A stretch of 64,000 nucleotides of DNA from NCBI GenBank assembly GCA_002943765.1, contig PQWQ01000001.1, positions 1,488,001 through 1,552,000 of the forward strand. Reading direction: 5' to 3'. The position numbers were made by a program, and so were the translations under genes. The first letter of the stretch is position 1, and each line of letters starts with the position of its first letter. The DNA comes from Psoroptes ovis (taxonomy: Eukaryota > Arthropoda > Arachnida > Sarcoptiformes > Psoroptidae). Positions 37,982 through 49,991 of the stretch are shown here, in pieces. The notes under the pieces were generated by a model, which saw nothing but the letters and a program-made list of their open reading frames with translations, ran no database searches and was not told where the DNA came from.

Positions 37982-40900
37982 TCATTGAGCATCATCGAAT
38001 TGACCATTTGCATATTCCATTGGTTCATCATCATCATCTGGATGATTATCATCGCCAGCATCATCATCATTATTGTTGAAAAAACCATTATCATCATCGT
38101 CATTGTCATCCAATTCATCGTTTGGATCCGGATGCAACAGTTGGCATTCGGACAATGCTTGATACATTGAATCCAATTTTGAACGATCATCTGGTACGAA
38201 ACGTATTTCAATAATATTATCATCATTGTTACCATCGTCATCATCGTCATCCTCTTGATCTTGGCCTTGATTTTCTTGATTATCCTGATCATTTTGATCT
38301 GCTAATTATTATTATCATTATTATTATTTGTTGGTTTGGTAAATATAAAATATTTAGATGAATTATAAGAAAATTTAAACAAAAGGAAAAATTTGAAAAG
38401 ATAATTGAACAAACAAACGGAAAAAAAAGATGAACATGAGCAACATGCAACAACAACGACAGGAATCAATTAAAATCAATCAAATTTGACTAATAATTTC
38501 AGTCCAAAATTCAAGAAATCAATGAAATTATAATTGTAAATTATGGATAAATATTTTCATATAAAAATTTTTTTTACTCCAATATTTTTTCATTTCATTA
38601 ATTGTAATAATATATATTTATATCGTATAAATTTTTCTTTTTTTTGTATTCTTCACATATAAATCAATGGTCAATGATCATTATTGATGATATTGATAAT
38701 AATAACGATAATCATATAATTAATAGTAATAATACATAATAATTATTAATAAATATTGCACAGAATTTTCGGGTTTTAATTTAAATTTTCAGAAAAAATT
38801 GAATTATTTAAATTTTCACTTATCAATTTATCAATGTGTTTGTATAATAATTTATTGTAAAAAATGTACAATTGTATTTGTTTTGAAATTGGCCGTGAAT
38901 TTTGAATTTTTTTTTTGAATGAAATTTCTTAGAATTTTTGAAATTATTTGTATCAGCTTATGTTTTGGTTGTAGGTAGTTGTTGAAGGTGTTGTTGTGTT
39001 CAGGAACAATGAGTCAAAAAAAAAATTTAATAACAATATGTTGATATAATGATCATTTGAAAATTTAAATTGAAAAAAAAAACAAAGGAAAAAACCGGAA
39101 TTGAAGATGAAGAAAATAATAATTAAGGAGCAATGAATTATCAACGAATTTGAATGAATTGGAACAAAATAAAACGAAAACAACGAAAAATTATAAGGTA
39201 AACATTATTCGAAATTTGTTTCATGTCTTGATTGGATTACTGTTATTATGTTGAAATAAAGAATCAAATCAACGAATTAATTTGATAAATTAATTTTGAA
39301 ATTTATATTCATTTTTCTTGTGTAGTTTTCCACTTCATTTCAATGTCACCAGAGAATTGAACAAAACAAAAAAACAATTGAATATCATAGATGATTTCAT
39401 TGTATATAAATACATATTTAACAATTTCTTAATTATAATCTTTTTTAAATTAAAAAAAAATGAAAAATCCAAAAAAAAATTAGAATCAAAAATTTATGGA
39501 AATCAATATTATTAGTTTTTGTTTGTTTATGTTACTGTAATCATGTGTAATTAGATAATCAATGATTTATTAATCATATATTTATATTAATTATAAAAAA
39601 AAGAAAATGAACAAGAACAAATTATAATAATAATAATAATCAATAATAATGATAAAAATTAAAAAAAAACAAAAACAAAATATAAACCGGAACGAAAATT
39701 GAAATTAATTGTTTGATTGATTAATTAATTGACTGATTAATTAGTAATAATGATTATAAAAAAAAATTTCAAAGCTAGGCTTTTTTCTGTTTCTTGTTTG
39801 TGTTTGCCAAACAATGTTTATCATTTGGTAAATATTTCTTTTTGTTGAAAATATTCATTTTAAAAAAAGGCAAATGGATGAATGATATTTGTTGTTTGGA
39901 TTTTGAAATTTGAAACGAAAAAAAAAATGAAAAGAAAATGAATTTCATTCATCACCACGTGGTGATGGTGATGCATTAACATTAACACTAGTAATTGTTA
40001 ATTGTGATAATTGTTTTGACCGACCGTTACCGATATTTATCGAAGGGGTTGTTGTTAAATTAGTAGGACATGATAATGATGATGTTGATGATGACGATAA
40101 TCGAATATGATCACTTAAAGATGAGGCTGAGGTCGTTGATGTTGTTGTTGATGATGATAAATTTGTAGATGAAAATTGATTGGTAAATTCTTTTGAATCC
40201 ATTTCTAAAATATATGGTATTATACTATCAATTTGAACATTACCGATTAATCCGGAAAAGAATAAATCTTCTGTTAATGATGGTATCAATGAACGTAGCG
40301 GTATTAATCGTAATATCAATCTTGAATATCGGTCTAATGAATTTTGTGTGGACGTTAATGATGAACTAGTTTGATTAGATGATGTCCTGCTCAAAACATA
40401 ATTACGAAGCTCAATGGCACACATTTCTTGAAATCTTTCGATTTGTCGATTATTCAAACGAATACCGACATTTTCTGGACTAAATAATATGATAGATTTC
40501 AAATAAGCATATTCGTGTTCATCGACTTGAAGTTTTTGAAAAGTATTGACAAATTCTTGTAATTTACAAATATGATCGGTAACTTGTTTGATTCTTTGTA
40601 ACGACAATGTATCTTGCTGCAATGTTGTTTGCAAGTGCGTGATAATTGCTGATAGTATTGTTGCTAATGACATAACTTGTGAAGTTTGTGCCAAGCCCAA
40701 TACGAATAGTTGACACCAACAACCACGTATTAATGAGGTTTGTACTTCGTGTGACAAATTCTGAAAAGCTGCTATGGATTGTGCCCAATGAACGGACAAA
40801 AATAATAGTCTGGAGGCAAATTCACAAATATATTGTAAGGACATGAATGAATTAGGTGCCACTGGTGGTGCTAGATTAAAATTGAAATGCTGTTCACTAA

Positions 40901-43900
40901 GAATAGGCCCTTCAATTTCAAATGGATTTTCTTGTTCACCAGCGATTGCACCGAATGCATCCATTGCTCCATACAGAAATAAAGATTCCTGTTCGGACGT
41001 AATTTTACTTCCTGAGACAATTTTGGCCATCACATCGAAAGCAGCCTTTGTGATTAACAAATTTTGACCAGAACGTTCATTGACGACATCACTAATCGTA
41101 TCTTTGGCTGAGTTCTTTTCCGGAAGTGTTTCATCATTATTTGTATTTTCGTCATCAACAATATCAGTTTTCCACAACCTTTCATTTGATTGCTGCTGCT
41201 GTTGTTGTTGATGAGAATGATGATGAGCATGATGCTGGTCAACGGTTTGATTTGCATTGACCACCTGACTGGGCACGTTGACTTGTTTATTGAAGGCAAT
41301 CAAATTGGAGACCACATTGGCCAAGGTATTCAAATCACCATTATTTTTTTGTGAGTTTAAATTTTGATTTTGATTAACACATGCTGTTGCTTCAATTATC
41401 GACAATGCTGTCTTGTTCATCTGTTCTTGAACAGTTTGACAATTTCGTAATATGGCCGCATTTCTTGGTGTTGGCGAATGCGATGATGACGATGAGGATT
41501 GTGATTGTTGTTGTTGTTGCTGCTGCTGCTGTTGTTGTTGTTGTTGCTGGTGAAGGCTAGTTGATTGATTAGAACGAGTTTGTGATGGCATCAATATTGA
41601 ACTAGATGGATTTGCGGCTGATGTAATTGTAACATAATTTGATGAGCTAGAATTTTCTAATACTAAAGGTTTTCTTTCTGGTTGACAATGATCAGCTCGC
41701 ATGCCCATCTGTATACACTTCTGTAATCGACAATATTGACATCGATTACGATGATGTTTGGTCACTTCACATTCTTGATTAGCACGACACACATAATTCA
41801 GTTGTTTTCTAACACTTCTTTTGAAAAAACCTTTACATCCTTCACAAGATATTGCACCATAATGACGACCAGATGCTTTATCACCACAAACAACACAAAA
41901 ATCTAATGTTTTTCTATCAGTTGATGATGTCGATGTTGAAGATTGATTTAAATTAGGATTTTGATTATTATTACTCGTATTTAAACTATTATTACTATTA
42001 TTTAAACTGATAATTGAATTCGTACTACTATTATGAGGTTGTGTTGGTGAAGATGATGATCCACCAATTTCTAAATTATCTTTATCATCAGCTAATGGAC
42101 TACGCCCAATAGGATATTCGGAACCCGAATTATATGGAGAATTTGGATAATCACCTACACAACCCATACCGACTACAGCACTTGGTGATGTTGGTACACT
42201 GATGAATTCTGTTTCTGGTTCGCCAATACTATTCTCTGCACCACTTGATGGACTATCTGGTTCACATTTCATATTTTGTATCAAATTATCATTCGAACGA
42301 TTATCATTCAATAATGAATTATTATTATTATTAACCATTTCTGTATCATCCATAAATTGCGATGATGCCATAATCACAGACGAAACATTTTTTATTAAAT
42401 ATCGTAAATTGATGATAATATAATAATGACGTATAAAACAAAAAACAAAAACAATAACTTTTTAAACACTAATATTTAAAACAAAAACAAACAAACGAAA
42501 ACAAATGATGCACCAATAACAGATGATTTTTTGAAATTTATTTCTTTTTTTTTCCTATTCAAAGCTGATTGATTCGTATGAATAAAAATAATGATAGATG
42601 ATAATTAATCAATTTGATGATGACTTTCACCGGGATGATTCCAATAAAAAAAACAAATAAAAATTCAACAGTTGATTTCAAATATGAATGGATTTGAATA
42701 TTGATTGATTAATTAATTATACAATTTCTCAATTTTAAATTGTGAAAATTTAATCAACAAGCATTTTGAAATGTAATAAATATGAATGTATTGTTTATGT
42801 TTATTACGAATACATTCATAGTTTTAATGATTAAGAAAAGAAAAATTGCAACAACATTGTGATAACATTAAACAAATTAACCAGTCAATAAATTTTGAAT
42901 TATCAATGATCAATAATATTCTCCAATTTTTTTTCTTCAATTGAATTTGAAGTCATGAAAAATGTTGATTATTGATGTGGATAACAATAACACAGACTAA
43001 AAAAAAATAATTTTTCGATGTGAAGCACACACAAACACTTAAAAATTTTGAACAATTTGAAATATTTCTGAAATATTATTTTTCAATTCTTGGTCATTGT
43101 TTTATTCATTTAATCGAATATCGATGAAAAATGAATGACCGTAGTTTAAATCATTTCGAATTGATGATACTTGTTTGACATAATGTTGTTGTTGTGCGTG
43201 TGGTTCATAATTATTTTTTGAAATTAAAAAAAAAAGAATTACAATTTGCCGTATAAGAAAACAATGAATATATTTTTTTGTTGCAAAAAAATGATAAATT
43301 GTGATTAACAAGAAAAAAATGAAATGAAAAACAAATAATAAATTTCTTTTAAAAAATTAAAATAATAATAATAATATTAGGAAATTAATTAAAATTTGAA
43401 GTGAAAAAAAAATGCACAAATTAACTCTTAATAAACAAAAAACAAGAAAATTGAAATGTTTTAAATGTTCACAATATAATATTCATAATTCTGTTGTTGT
43501 TGTTGGTATTGGTGGTTGTTGTGGTGGTCATTGTTGTTTTATGTAATGATTTCAAGTTGATTCTAGATTGTAGATGTTTTGTTGTTGTTGTAACTAAATT
43601 TTTAATCAATTAATCAGAAAAAAATGGAAATATTTAATTCTCATTTATGTTACAATTTTTTTCAATTTAAATTCTTTTACTTATTTACAACAAACACACA
43701 CTTACGAATAAAATTACAAGCAAAATACAAATAAAACAAAACTGATTGATCAAAGCAATGAATTAATGAATAGATAAATGACAAGGATAAGTGTAAATCA
43801 ACAGTGAGGAAAGGAAAAACAGAATAAAATTAGTCAATTAATCAACGAAATGGTCAAAAGAATTCGGTTGTTTTAAATGGAAAGGTTTTATTACGTGGTG

Positions 43901-46299
43901 AAGAAAAGGAATCATTGGTTTCTTGAGGTTTTTTGCTTAACATATCATCTCAAAAATCATTCAAACAGATATGACAAACAAAAACAAATTCACACAACAA
44001 TAAATAAGTAAATAAAACTGAAAGAAACACTTACCATTCAAAATATGATCAGAATTATGTCCATAATAAATATCATTCGATGAATGTTCATTATCATTAT
44101 TATCAATCATAATATAAAGACATTCTGAATGAAAATTATTTAAATCTTTTGATGTTGCATGTAATGATATTTTTGGATATTCAAAACTAAATCCTAGTCC
44201 GTTATCTTGACGCCAAGTTAATCTATATTTGCGTTGAATTGATTCAAATTTTCAAATTGAATCATTAAAAATTGAAATGAAAAAAAATTTAAAATTAGAT
44301 TATTATTATACAAAATATTATCAGATAATCATTATCAGGGTAGTTTTTCACATATAAACAATGACAATTTTCAAACAAAAATCATATTAATAATCAGCAA
44401 TCGAGTAAAAACGCAATCACTCAATTATTATATTTTCAATTATTCGCTTTATTTACAGTTGCAAATTCAAAATCATTTCAAATGTATTCAAATACACATT
44501 CAACTTCTATCTATCTATCAATCCATCCATTCAACTATCTATCGTATCTATCAGTTCATATATTATTTTTCAAAGTTCAAACATACAAACTTTAAAACAA
44601 ACTTCAAACAGCCAAAACAGTCAAGCAAACAAACGAACGAACGAAAAAAAGGCCAAGGTGGAAAAACATGAAAAAATAAAAGGCAAAAAAGTAAATGGAA
44701 AAAATAGATTATTAAATAGAAAAGGTTATGCAGTGTTAGTGCTTATGCATACATACACACAAATACACATAACATTTCATCCACATTTAACAACAAACAT
44801 CAACAGCAACAATCACCATACAAAATAAATGAAAAATAATAAAAATAACAGCAGTTCAAAAATTGAAAATAAAATGTGAAACGATTGATGATCGTTGTCG
44901 TGATATGCTATGTTACATACACACACTTATTCACATTCACCATTCGCATACACTAATGTAAACACACACAAGTTAACCTCGATATTATTATTATTATTGC
45001 ACTAAGTTTGAGTTTGAAATGTTATGTGCTTCATTCTCAACTGTTTGAAATGTCGTCTCTTTGCGATGACCTTTTCCATTTGATGATGAACGAAACAAAA
45101 CTAAAGCGCCAAAGAGGGCACGATACATCATCGCCATCGACAACATCAACGACTCGAATAGCAATTTTTGTATATTTCTGCCATATGAAAATATATTTGA
45201 AAAAGACAAAAGGATAATAATAATAATATAAATTGATGATTATGATGATGATATAAATTGTACACAGAAAATATACACAAACACACACACACACATACAC
45301 TGACATACACACACTTACATGCACCACACACTAACATCTATGTGTGGTGTGTGGTGGTGTTAAAAGAGGTCATCCTGTTTAGTTTGTGTGCATATGTACA
45401 TGAGGATAGGCAACAACAAAAACGTAAATCGTTCAAACAACAACAGCAACGACACCGAACGATAGCAAAAAGGCACACACAGCAGCAGCAGCAGCTATGT
45501 TGGATTTCACAATTTTGGATCCAAAAAATACCATTTGAATCGTATGCACACCATGCACTCATATAAACATTTAAACTTATAAACACACAACCACACAATA
45601 TACAACATTTGCCCAGCCAGCAAATACTCAACTCTTCATTATGCTTATGGAATGTGTGTGTACTTATGGCCAACAACAAACAGATAATAAAAATAGGAAC
45701 CAATATCATTGAAAATTTCTTTATTTTCAAAAATGAAACAGCATAAACGACACGAATGGTGATTGGGAAAAAAATATCGGCACAAAGAGTAAAGTACATG
45801 CGCGCGCCCGCTCGTCCGATCAAACATATACAACTAGAAACCAACGGTGACACAACCAAAACCATTCACCGATCAACCTCTATTGGGCGCCATCATGATC
45901 ATAATTAACGAAATAAAGCATAGAATACAACAAGACTCGCACACACACAGCACTCACACCTGGCAATTTCTCTACAATTGCCATAGCAAACAACACACAT
46001 TTAAAAAAATGATTTAAAAATGAGAGAAATAATGTAAAGTTCAAAGTTCAATGATAAGCGGTAATATGACCGAAAACAGAACAAGAAATAAAAAATCATA
46101 CATACCTATTTTCACCAATAAACAATGTACCTTTACCCAATAATTGATGATCAATATTTGATGGTGTTGATACTGTTGATTGATTTGATTGTTGATTATT
46201 ATTGGCATTAATTATTTGTAAATAGGCCAATGTATTTGGTTCACGATGTTTCACGTGTTCATCATTCGACGGTAACTCAATCGATGACAATAAAAGCAT
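37982..46299 (-). CDS. CLNS1A: pICln, methylosome subunit / chloride-channel nucleotide-sensitive protein
   Basis: Minus exons 46106-46299, 44035-44222 and 37982-38301, 233 aa (human 237), joined across introns of 1.9 and 5.7 kb, unusually long for this window. The PH-like fold is split over exons: LLGKGTLFIGENR, then LTWRQDNGLGFSFEYPKISLHA and ECLYIMID, then IIEIRFVPDDRSKLDSMYQALSECQLLHPDPND. The rest is an acidic Asp-rich tail ending GQFDDAQ (human GQFEDAD). The helix following the acidic box in human pICln (YEEGLSHL region) is not visible. pICln binds Sm proteins and PRMT5 as an snRNP assembly chaperone in the cytoplasm. Intron 2 holds the NR2C receptor on the same strand. Phases agree at both junctions. 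Confidence 0.9.
38302..39944. other. pICln intron 2, part downstream of the nested receptor
   Basis: 1.6 kb of AT-rich sequence with poly-A/poly-T tracts. It is presumably the 3' UTR and flank of the nested NR2C gene plus the acceptor (AATTAG) of pICln exon 3. No other gene seen. Confidence 0.55.
39945..42371 (-). CDS. NR2C: Nuclear receptor of the NR2C (TR2/TR4, Hr78) group, single coding exon
   Basis: One uninterrupted 808-aa frame. The start is the first ATG (42369-42371). The GTG two codons earlier is not needed. The DNA-binding domain at ~157-235 has two C4 zinc fingers (CVVCGDKASGRHYGAISCEG; CRANQECEVTKHHRNRCQYC), P-box CEGCKGFFKRS and a CQPERKP extension typical of TR2/TR4. A Gln/Ser-rich hinge holds a long poly-Gln run. 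The ligand-binding domain (~475-745) has LQYICEFASRLLFLSVHWAQSI and ends FFSGLIGNVQIDSIIPYILEM, the NR2C helix-12 region. A Ser/Thr-rich tail follows. It binds AGGTCA direct repeats, and in Drosophila Hr78 acts in ecdysone-linked growth. It lies wholly inside intron 2 of pICln on the same strand. Confidence 0.94.
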   Translation of the reverse strand: MASSQFMDDTEMVNNNNNSLLNDNRSNDNLIQNMKCEPDSPSSGAENSIGEPETEFISVPTSPSAVVGMGCVGDYPNSPYNSGSEYPIGRSPLADDKDNLEIGGSSSSPTQPHNSSTNSIISLNNSNNSLNTSNNNQNPNLNQSSTSTSSTDRKTLDFCVVCGDKASGRHYGAISCEGCKGFFKRSVRKQLNYVCRANQECEVTKHHRNRCQYCRLQKCIQMGMRADHCQPERKPLVLENSSSSNYVTITSAANPSSSILMPSQTRSNQSTSLHQQQQQQQQQQQQQQQSQSSSSSSHSPTPRNAAILRNCQTVQEQMNKTALSIIEATACVNQNQNLNSQKNNGDLNTLANVVSNLIAFNKQVNVPSQVVNANQTVDQHHAHHHSHQQQQQQQSNERLWKTDIVDDENTNNDETLPEKNSAKDTISDVVNERSGQNLLITKAAFDVMAKIVSGSKITSEQESLFLYGAMDAFGAIAGEQENPFEIEGPILSEQHFNFNLAPPVAPNSFMSLQYICEFASRLLFLSVHWAQSIAAFQNLSHEVQTSLIRGCWCQLFVLGLAQTSQVMSLATILSAIITHLQTTLQQDTLSLQRIKQVTDHICKLQEFVNTFQKLQVDEHEYAYLKSIILFSPENVGIRLNNRQIERFQEMCAIELRNYVLSRTSSNQTSSSLTSTQNSLDRYSRLILRLIPLRSLIPSLTEDLFFSGLIGNVQIDSIIPYILEMDSKEFTNQFSSTNLSSSTTTSTTSASSLSDHIRLSSSSTSSLSCPTNLTTTPSINIGNGRSKQLSQLTITSVNVNASPSPRGDE
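42372..44034. other. pICln intron 2, part upstream of the nested receptor
   Basis: 1.7 kb, AT-rich, holding the nested receptor's 5' UTR and promoter. TTGTTG-rich runs lie at 43493-43590. No additional coding segment. The intron donor GTAAGTG abuts pICln exon 2 at 44034. Confidence 0.55.
44223..46105. other. pICln intron 1, CA-rich
   Basis: 1.9 kb with marked CA bias on the plus strand, including CA microsatellite tracts around 45273-45320 and CAACAA/CAG runs at 45410-45500. A 175-codon minus frame at 45338-45865 lies in this biased DNA and shows no family. One GGGCGCCAT motif sits at 45885-45893. Confidence 0.5.
45273..45320. repeat. Imperfect CA microsatellite
   Basis: CACACAAACACACACACACAC with interruptions (TACACTGACATACACACAC), inside pICln intron 1. 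Confidence 0.8.
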
Positions 46300-48688
46300 T
46301 TTTCTTTACGATTTAAATTGAATTTTTCAATTTCAAAAATTTAAATTTAAAAACAAATCAAATCTGGTTACTCCAATCAAAAGATGAAAGATCCGCATTA
46401 GCTTTCACTCTCCAAAATAATCAAAATTACGAAATGTCACTGAAGAATCAACAAGAGGTATAAAAGAACGTGAGAGCAGAGCAGAATATATGTGTATGAG
46501 GTGTTTGTTTATGTTTTTTTATTAGGAAAAAAAATTGCACAAAAACACTTGAAAATTACGAATTTTCTTAGTTTGAATGATGATTAATTAATGGTAAAAT
46601 TAAGACAAATGGTAAATTGATGGCAAATGAAGCAAATCAAGATGTTCAAGATGATTTACTTCAAGATGAATGAGTTTTCTTGTTAATGTCGCTAATGTTG
46701 GTAAAGTTCAAAGATTGTGGTCGTGATGATGATGATGATATCATTTATCGAAATCGAATGATTTGATTTTTAATTTGAATGTCAACCTTAAATTCATTGA
46801 TTATCATCAATCATTCATTGTTTTGTTGTGAATTTTTCAAAATTTTCTTCATGTGATTTTCAATTTGGTTAAAACAATTAAATCAAACGAAGATGATGAT
46901 GATTTACTTTTGAAGTAATTTTTAAAACATAATTAAAGAAGTACATTTCAATCAACAATAATAAAAACAACAACAATCATCAAACAAACAACAACAAAAA
47001 CAAATCAGATTTCAAAGAAATTGAATGAAAAGAAATCGAAAAGCGCTCGAAATTATCATCTCATACCACACTAATATCAATGAATGAATGAATGAATGAA
47101 TCGTGGTCGAGGTGGTGGTGGTGGCGGTAGCTGAAATGAATGATTCGTTTTTTGCTTAATTTCACTGATCATTCAGTTATCATCGAGTGCTTGAATGTGT
47201 GCTGCATATGAATGTACACACACACACACATGAACAAATGGTGAAAAGTGAAATTGAAAAATGACGAATACACAAAACGCGCTGTTGATGATGGATCAAC
47301 ATCAACTTCATCATCGTACTATTGGCCACAGAAGGCGCCACATTTGCTCTTTTGCCTTTGCTGTTTGCTTCAATTGTTTTCATGGTAAAACACACACACA
47401 CACATATACACAGCAAATACGAGTAAATATCAACTCAAATATCGCAAATATACGAGAGCAAAACAGCTTCACCATTAGCCTTCAAAAAATTTAAAGAAAC
47501 AGCAAAATAAATGTTGGGCGCCATGACACAACACGCAACAGTGCATCATCAAACTTCATTAAACGCCTCCACCCAATATGTTTGTACAGAGAATACATGT
47601 AATTTTATGTTTCTCTTTCTTAATTTCATAGTTTGTTTGTCAAATTATACACACACAGTTGATTATTGCAAAGGCAAATGGCAAAAAAATAACATAAACT
47701 AGCCATCAACATCGAAAATATTATCATCAACTTGATATTATATTTAATGGTTGGTTGATGGTAGAGTTGCTGATGTTGGTTGTTGTTGTTGATAATAATG
47801 TTCAAAGTTAATTTTGAGCAAAAATTTCACCTTCAAAAATGGTGCATATTGCAGTTATAAGGTTTGTCCAGTATTATGTCCTTCCAGTTCTTTTCCCTGA
47901 TCATTAATCTGATTGTATTCAATTATCGTTTGCGATTTTCTGCGTTCGAATTTTGAACTTCCAAATGGTCCATTTGGTACTTAGTTCGATGGGTCAATTA
48001 TGATACGATTCTCTTAGGACAATCAATCGATTGGAATTTTATTGGAGATATGACATTCTTTTGATATTCAAAGATTGTACTGTTCAAAGGTCTAAATTGC
48101 TAAAAAGGAGTGCTTCATATATTGGCGATATTGTAAGACTATACATTTCTTGACCGTAAGACATATGGTGATGTAAACACTAAACATGGCCATAAAGTGT
48201 TCGTTGAATCTTTTCGTCGACCTGATCATCCTCTGATCCTTCAATTTTGTTCACAAATCCTATTGGTAAATTATTAATGATGATTGGGTTACGGCGCAAG
48301 CGTTCTTTTACCATTTTGAATTAACAGTATTTTTACACTCAAAAATACACACAATACACACACCCGTAAAATTGTGGGCGCCATTTATAAAAGTATTACG
48401 CCATAAACAATAATAATACGAGAGAATACAGACAAAACAAGCATCCTTACAAGACCTTCACAACTGGCAAATAAAACATTTGATTGACATTTGGCTTTCG
48501 TGAATTACGAAGTAAATATATGAATTAAATAATTTCAATGTCTGACACACATATTGCCATCTTTTGATCATGGAATTACACTGTTGAGTGGTCACTGCAT
48601 TATTTTTTTTTTTAATTCTATGAATGAAAATATTTTCATAATTCTGAGAAGCTAAATTCATTCAGAATAATTTTTTTTGCCAAAAATT
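46300..48688. other. Intergenic between divergent pICln and BPNT2
   Basis: 2.4 kb. It holds GATGAT and CA repeats and two further GGGCGCCAT motifs (47516-47524, 48376-48384). The stretch 47850-48320 is less AT-biased and looks like a decayed coding sequence (listed separately). No intact gene is recognised. Confidence 0.5.
47855..48314 (-). pseudogene. Possible decayed coding sequence, unrecognised
   Basis: On the minus strand an ATG at 48312-48314 opens a 44-codon frame with normal codon make-up (contains LRRNPIIINNLPIGF and EGSEDDQVDEKIQR) ending in TAG at 48180. About 200 bp later a ~40-codon frame appears (47858-47979, with SKFERRKSQTIIEYNQIND). Between them the frame is broken by stops. 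Composition is more balanced and less repetitive than its surroundings. I do not recognise the protein, and chance frames remain possible. Confidence 0.25.
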
Positions 48689-49991
48689 ATGTGGTGGCCT
48701 TACATGATACATTTTCGTACAAAACGTACCGTTGTGATCTTGATATTAATATTGTTCATCATTTATTGTTGGTATCATTTATTTGATACAAATAATTTAT
48801 TATTATTAAATTCATTACGATCATCATCATATAAATTATCATCGATTAATTTTAAACATTTAGTCATAGGTTTGTGTTTTGTTTGTTTGAAATGTTTGAA
48901 TGTTTTGTTTTAATTTGGTCATATGATTATCATTCTGTTTAGCATGTATATTGGCAGCTCAACATGGTGGTGTTGAAGTGAAAAAAGCTAGAAAATTAAC
49001 TGATTTAATGATACATGTAAAAGGAAAAACACGTGAAGGAATTGATGATATCATAACGATTGGTATTTTATCTTTTTTCTCAAATGTTTAATTGAAATTT
49101 GAATTGATTTTAATCATTTTATCCACAGGTGATAAAAAGTCAAATACTGTTATGGTCAATTCTTTATTATACACTATTCCTGGTATTAAAATTATTTCCG
49201 AAGAATCCATATCATCACCGAAACAACAAGAAAATGAAATGATAGAGCTTTTAGATATTGAAAAACATTTAAAAAATCCTGATTATGCTACAATTCCTGA
49301 TAATATTGAATTAAATATAGATGATTTAACCATATGGATAGATCCATTAGATGCAACAAAAGAATATGGTGAAGGTTTAACAAAATACGTCACAACAATG
49401 GTATGTGTTGCACGTCACAATGAACCATTGATTGGTGTTATACATTTTCCATTCGAAGAATCAAAAACATATTGGGCAACTAAATTTGGTGTTGATAAAA
49501 AGCTATTGAATCAAATGAAATCGCCATCTGATAATTTTAATAATAATAATAATAATAGTTCAATTGATGCCAATTCGATTCGTATCATAATTTCACGTTC
49601 ACATAAAGGTGATGTTGAAAAATGGATCAAAGACAGACAACAACTATATAATGATAATAGTAAAAATAATAAAATAAATAATATTGACAATAGAATATTT
49701 GAAAAAAATTTGACATTTATTGAAGCGGCCGGTTCCGGTTATAAAACATTACAATTAATTAATGGTCAAGCTGATATTTATATTCATAAAACATATATTA
49801 AAAAATGGGATATTTGTGCTCCGAATGTTTTAATTAAATATTTATCATCATCGTACAATATGAATGGAACGTTGACAACATTGAATGGCCATTCAATTGA
49901 TTATGATTTTTATTCAAATCTATTGATTAAAGATGGTATATTTGCAACACTCAATTCACAGCTAGTCAAATGGCGTGATATTTTAAATTGA
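48689..49991 (+). CDS. BPNT2: Golgi-resident 3'-phosphoadenosine 5'-phosphate phosphatase
   Basis: Exons 48689-48869, 48943-49062 and 49129-49991, 387 aa. Residues ~14-32 are a type II membrane anchor (VVILILILFIIYCWYHLF) after a basic start, placing the catalytic domain in the Golgi lumen. The inositol-monophosphatase fold shows AAQHGGVEVKKAR, KGKTREGIDD, SEES, the metal-binding WIDPLDATKEYGE, KYVTTMVCVARHNEPLIGVIH, SRSHKGDVEKW, AAGSGYKTLQL and the second metal motif KKWDICAPN. It hydrolyses PAP, the by-product of sulfotransferases, to AMP, sustaining glycosaminoglycan sulfation. An Asn-rich insert (~residues 235-245) is the only oddity. The TREG-GDKK arrangement separates it from cytosolic BPNT1. 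Confidence 0.94.

Noticed and set aside
45338..45865. 175-codon minus-strand open frame in pICln intron 1
   Set aside because: It lies in CA/CAG-biased sequence, has no recognisable domain, and its composition reflects the repeats. There is no splice or start context to support it.
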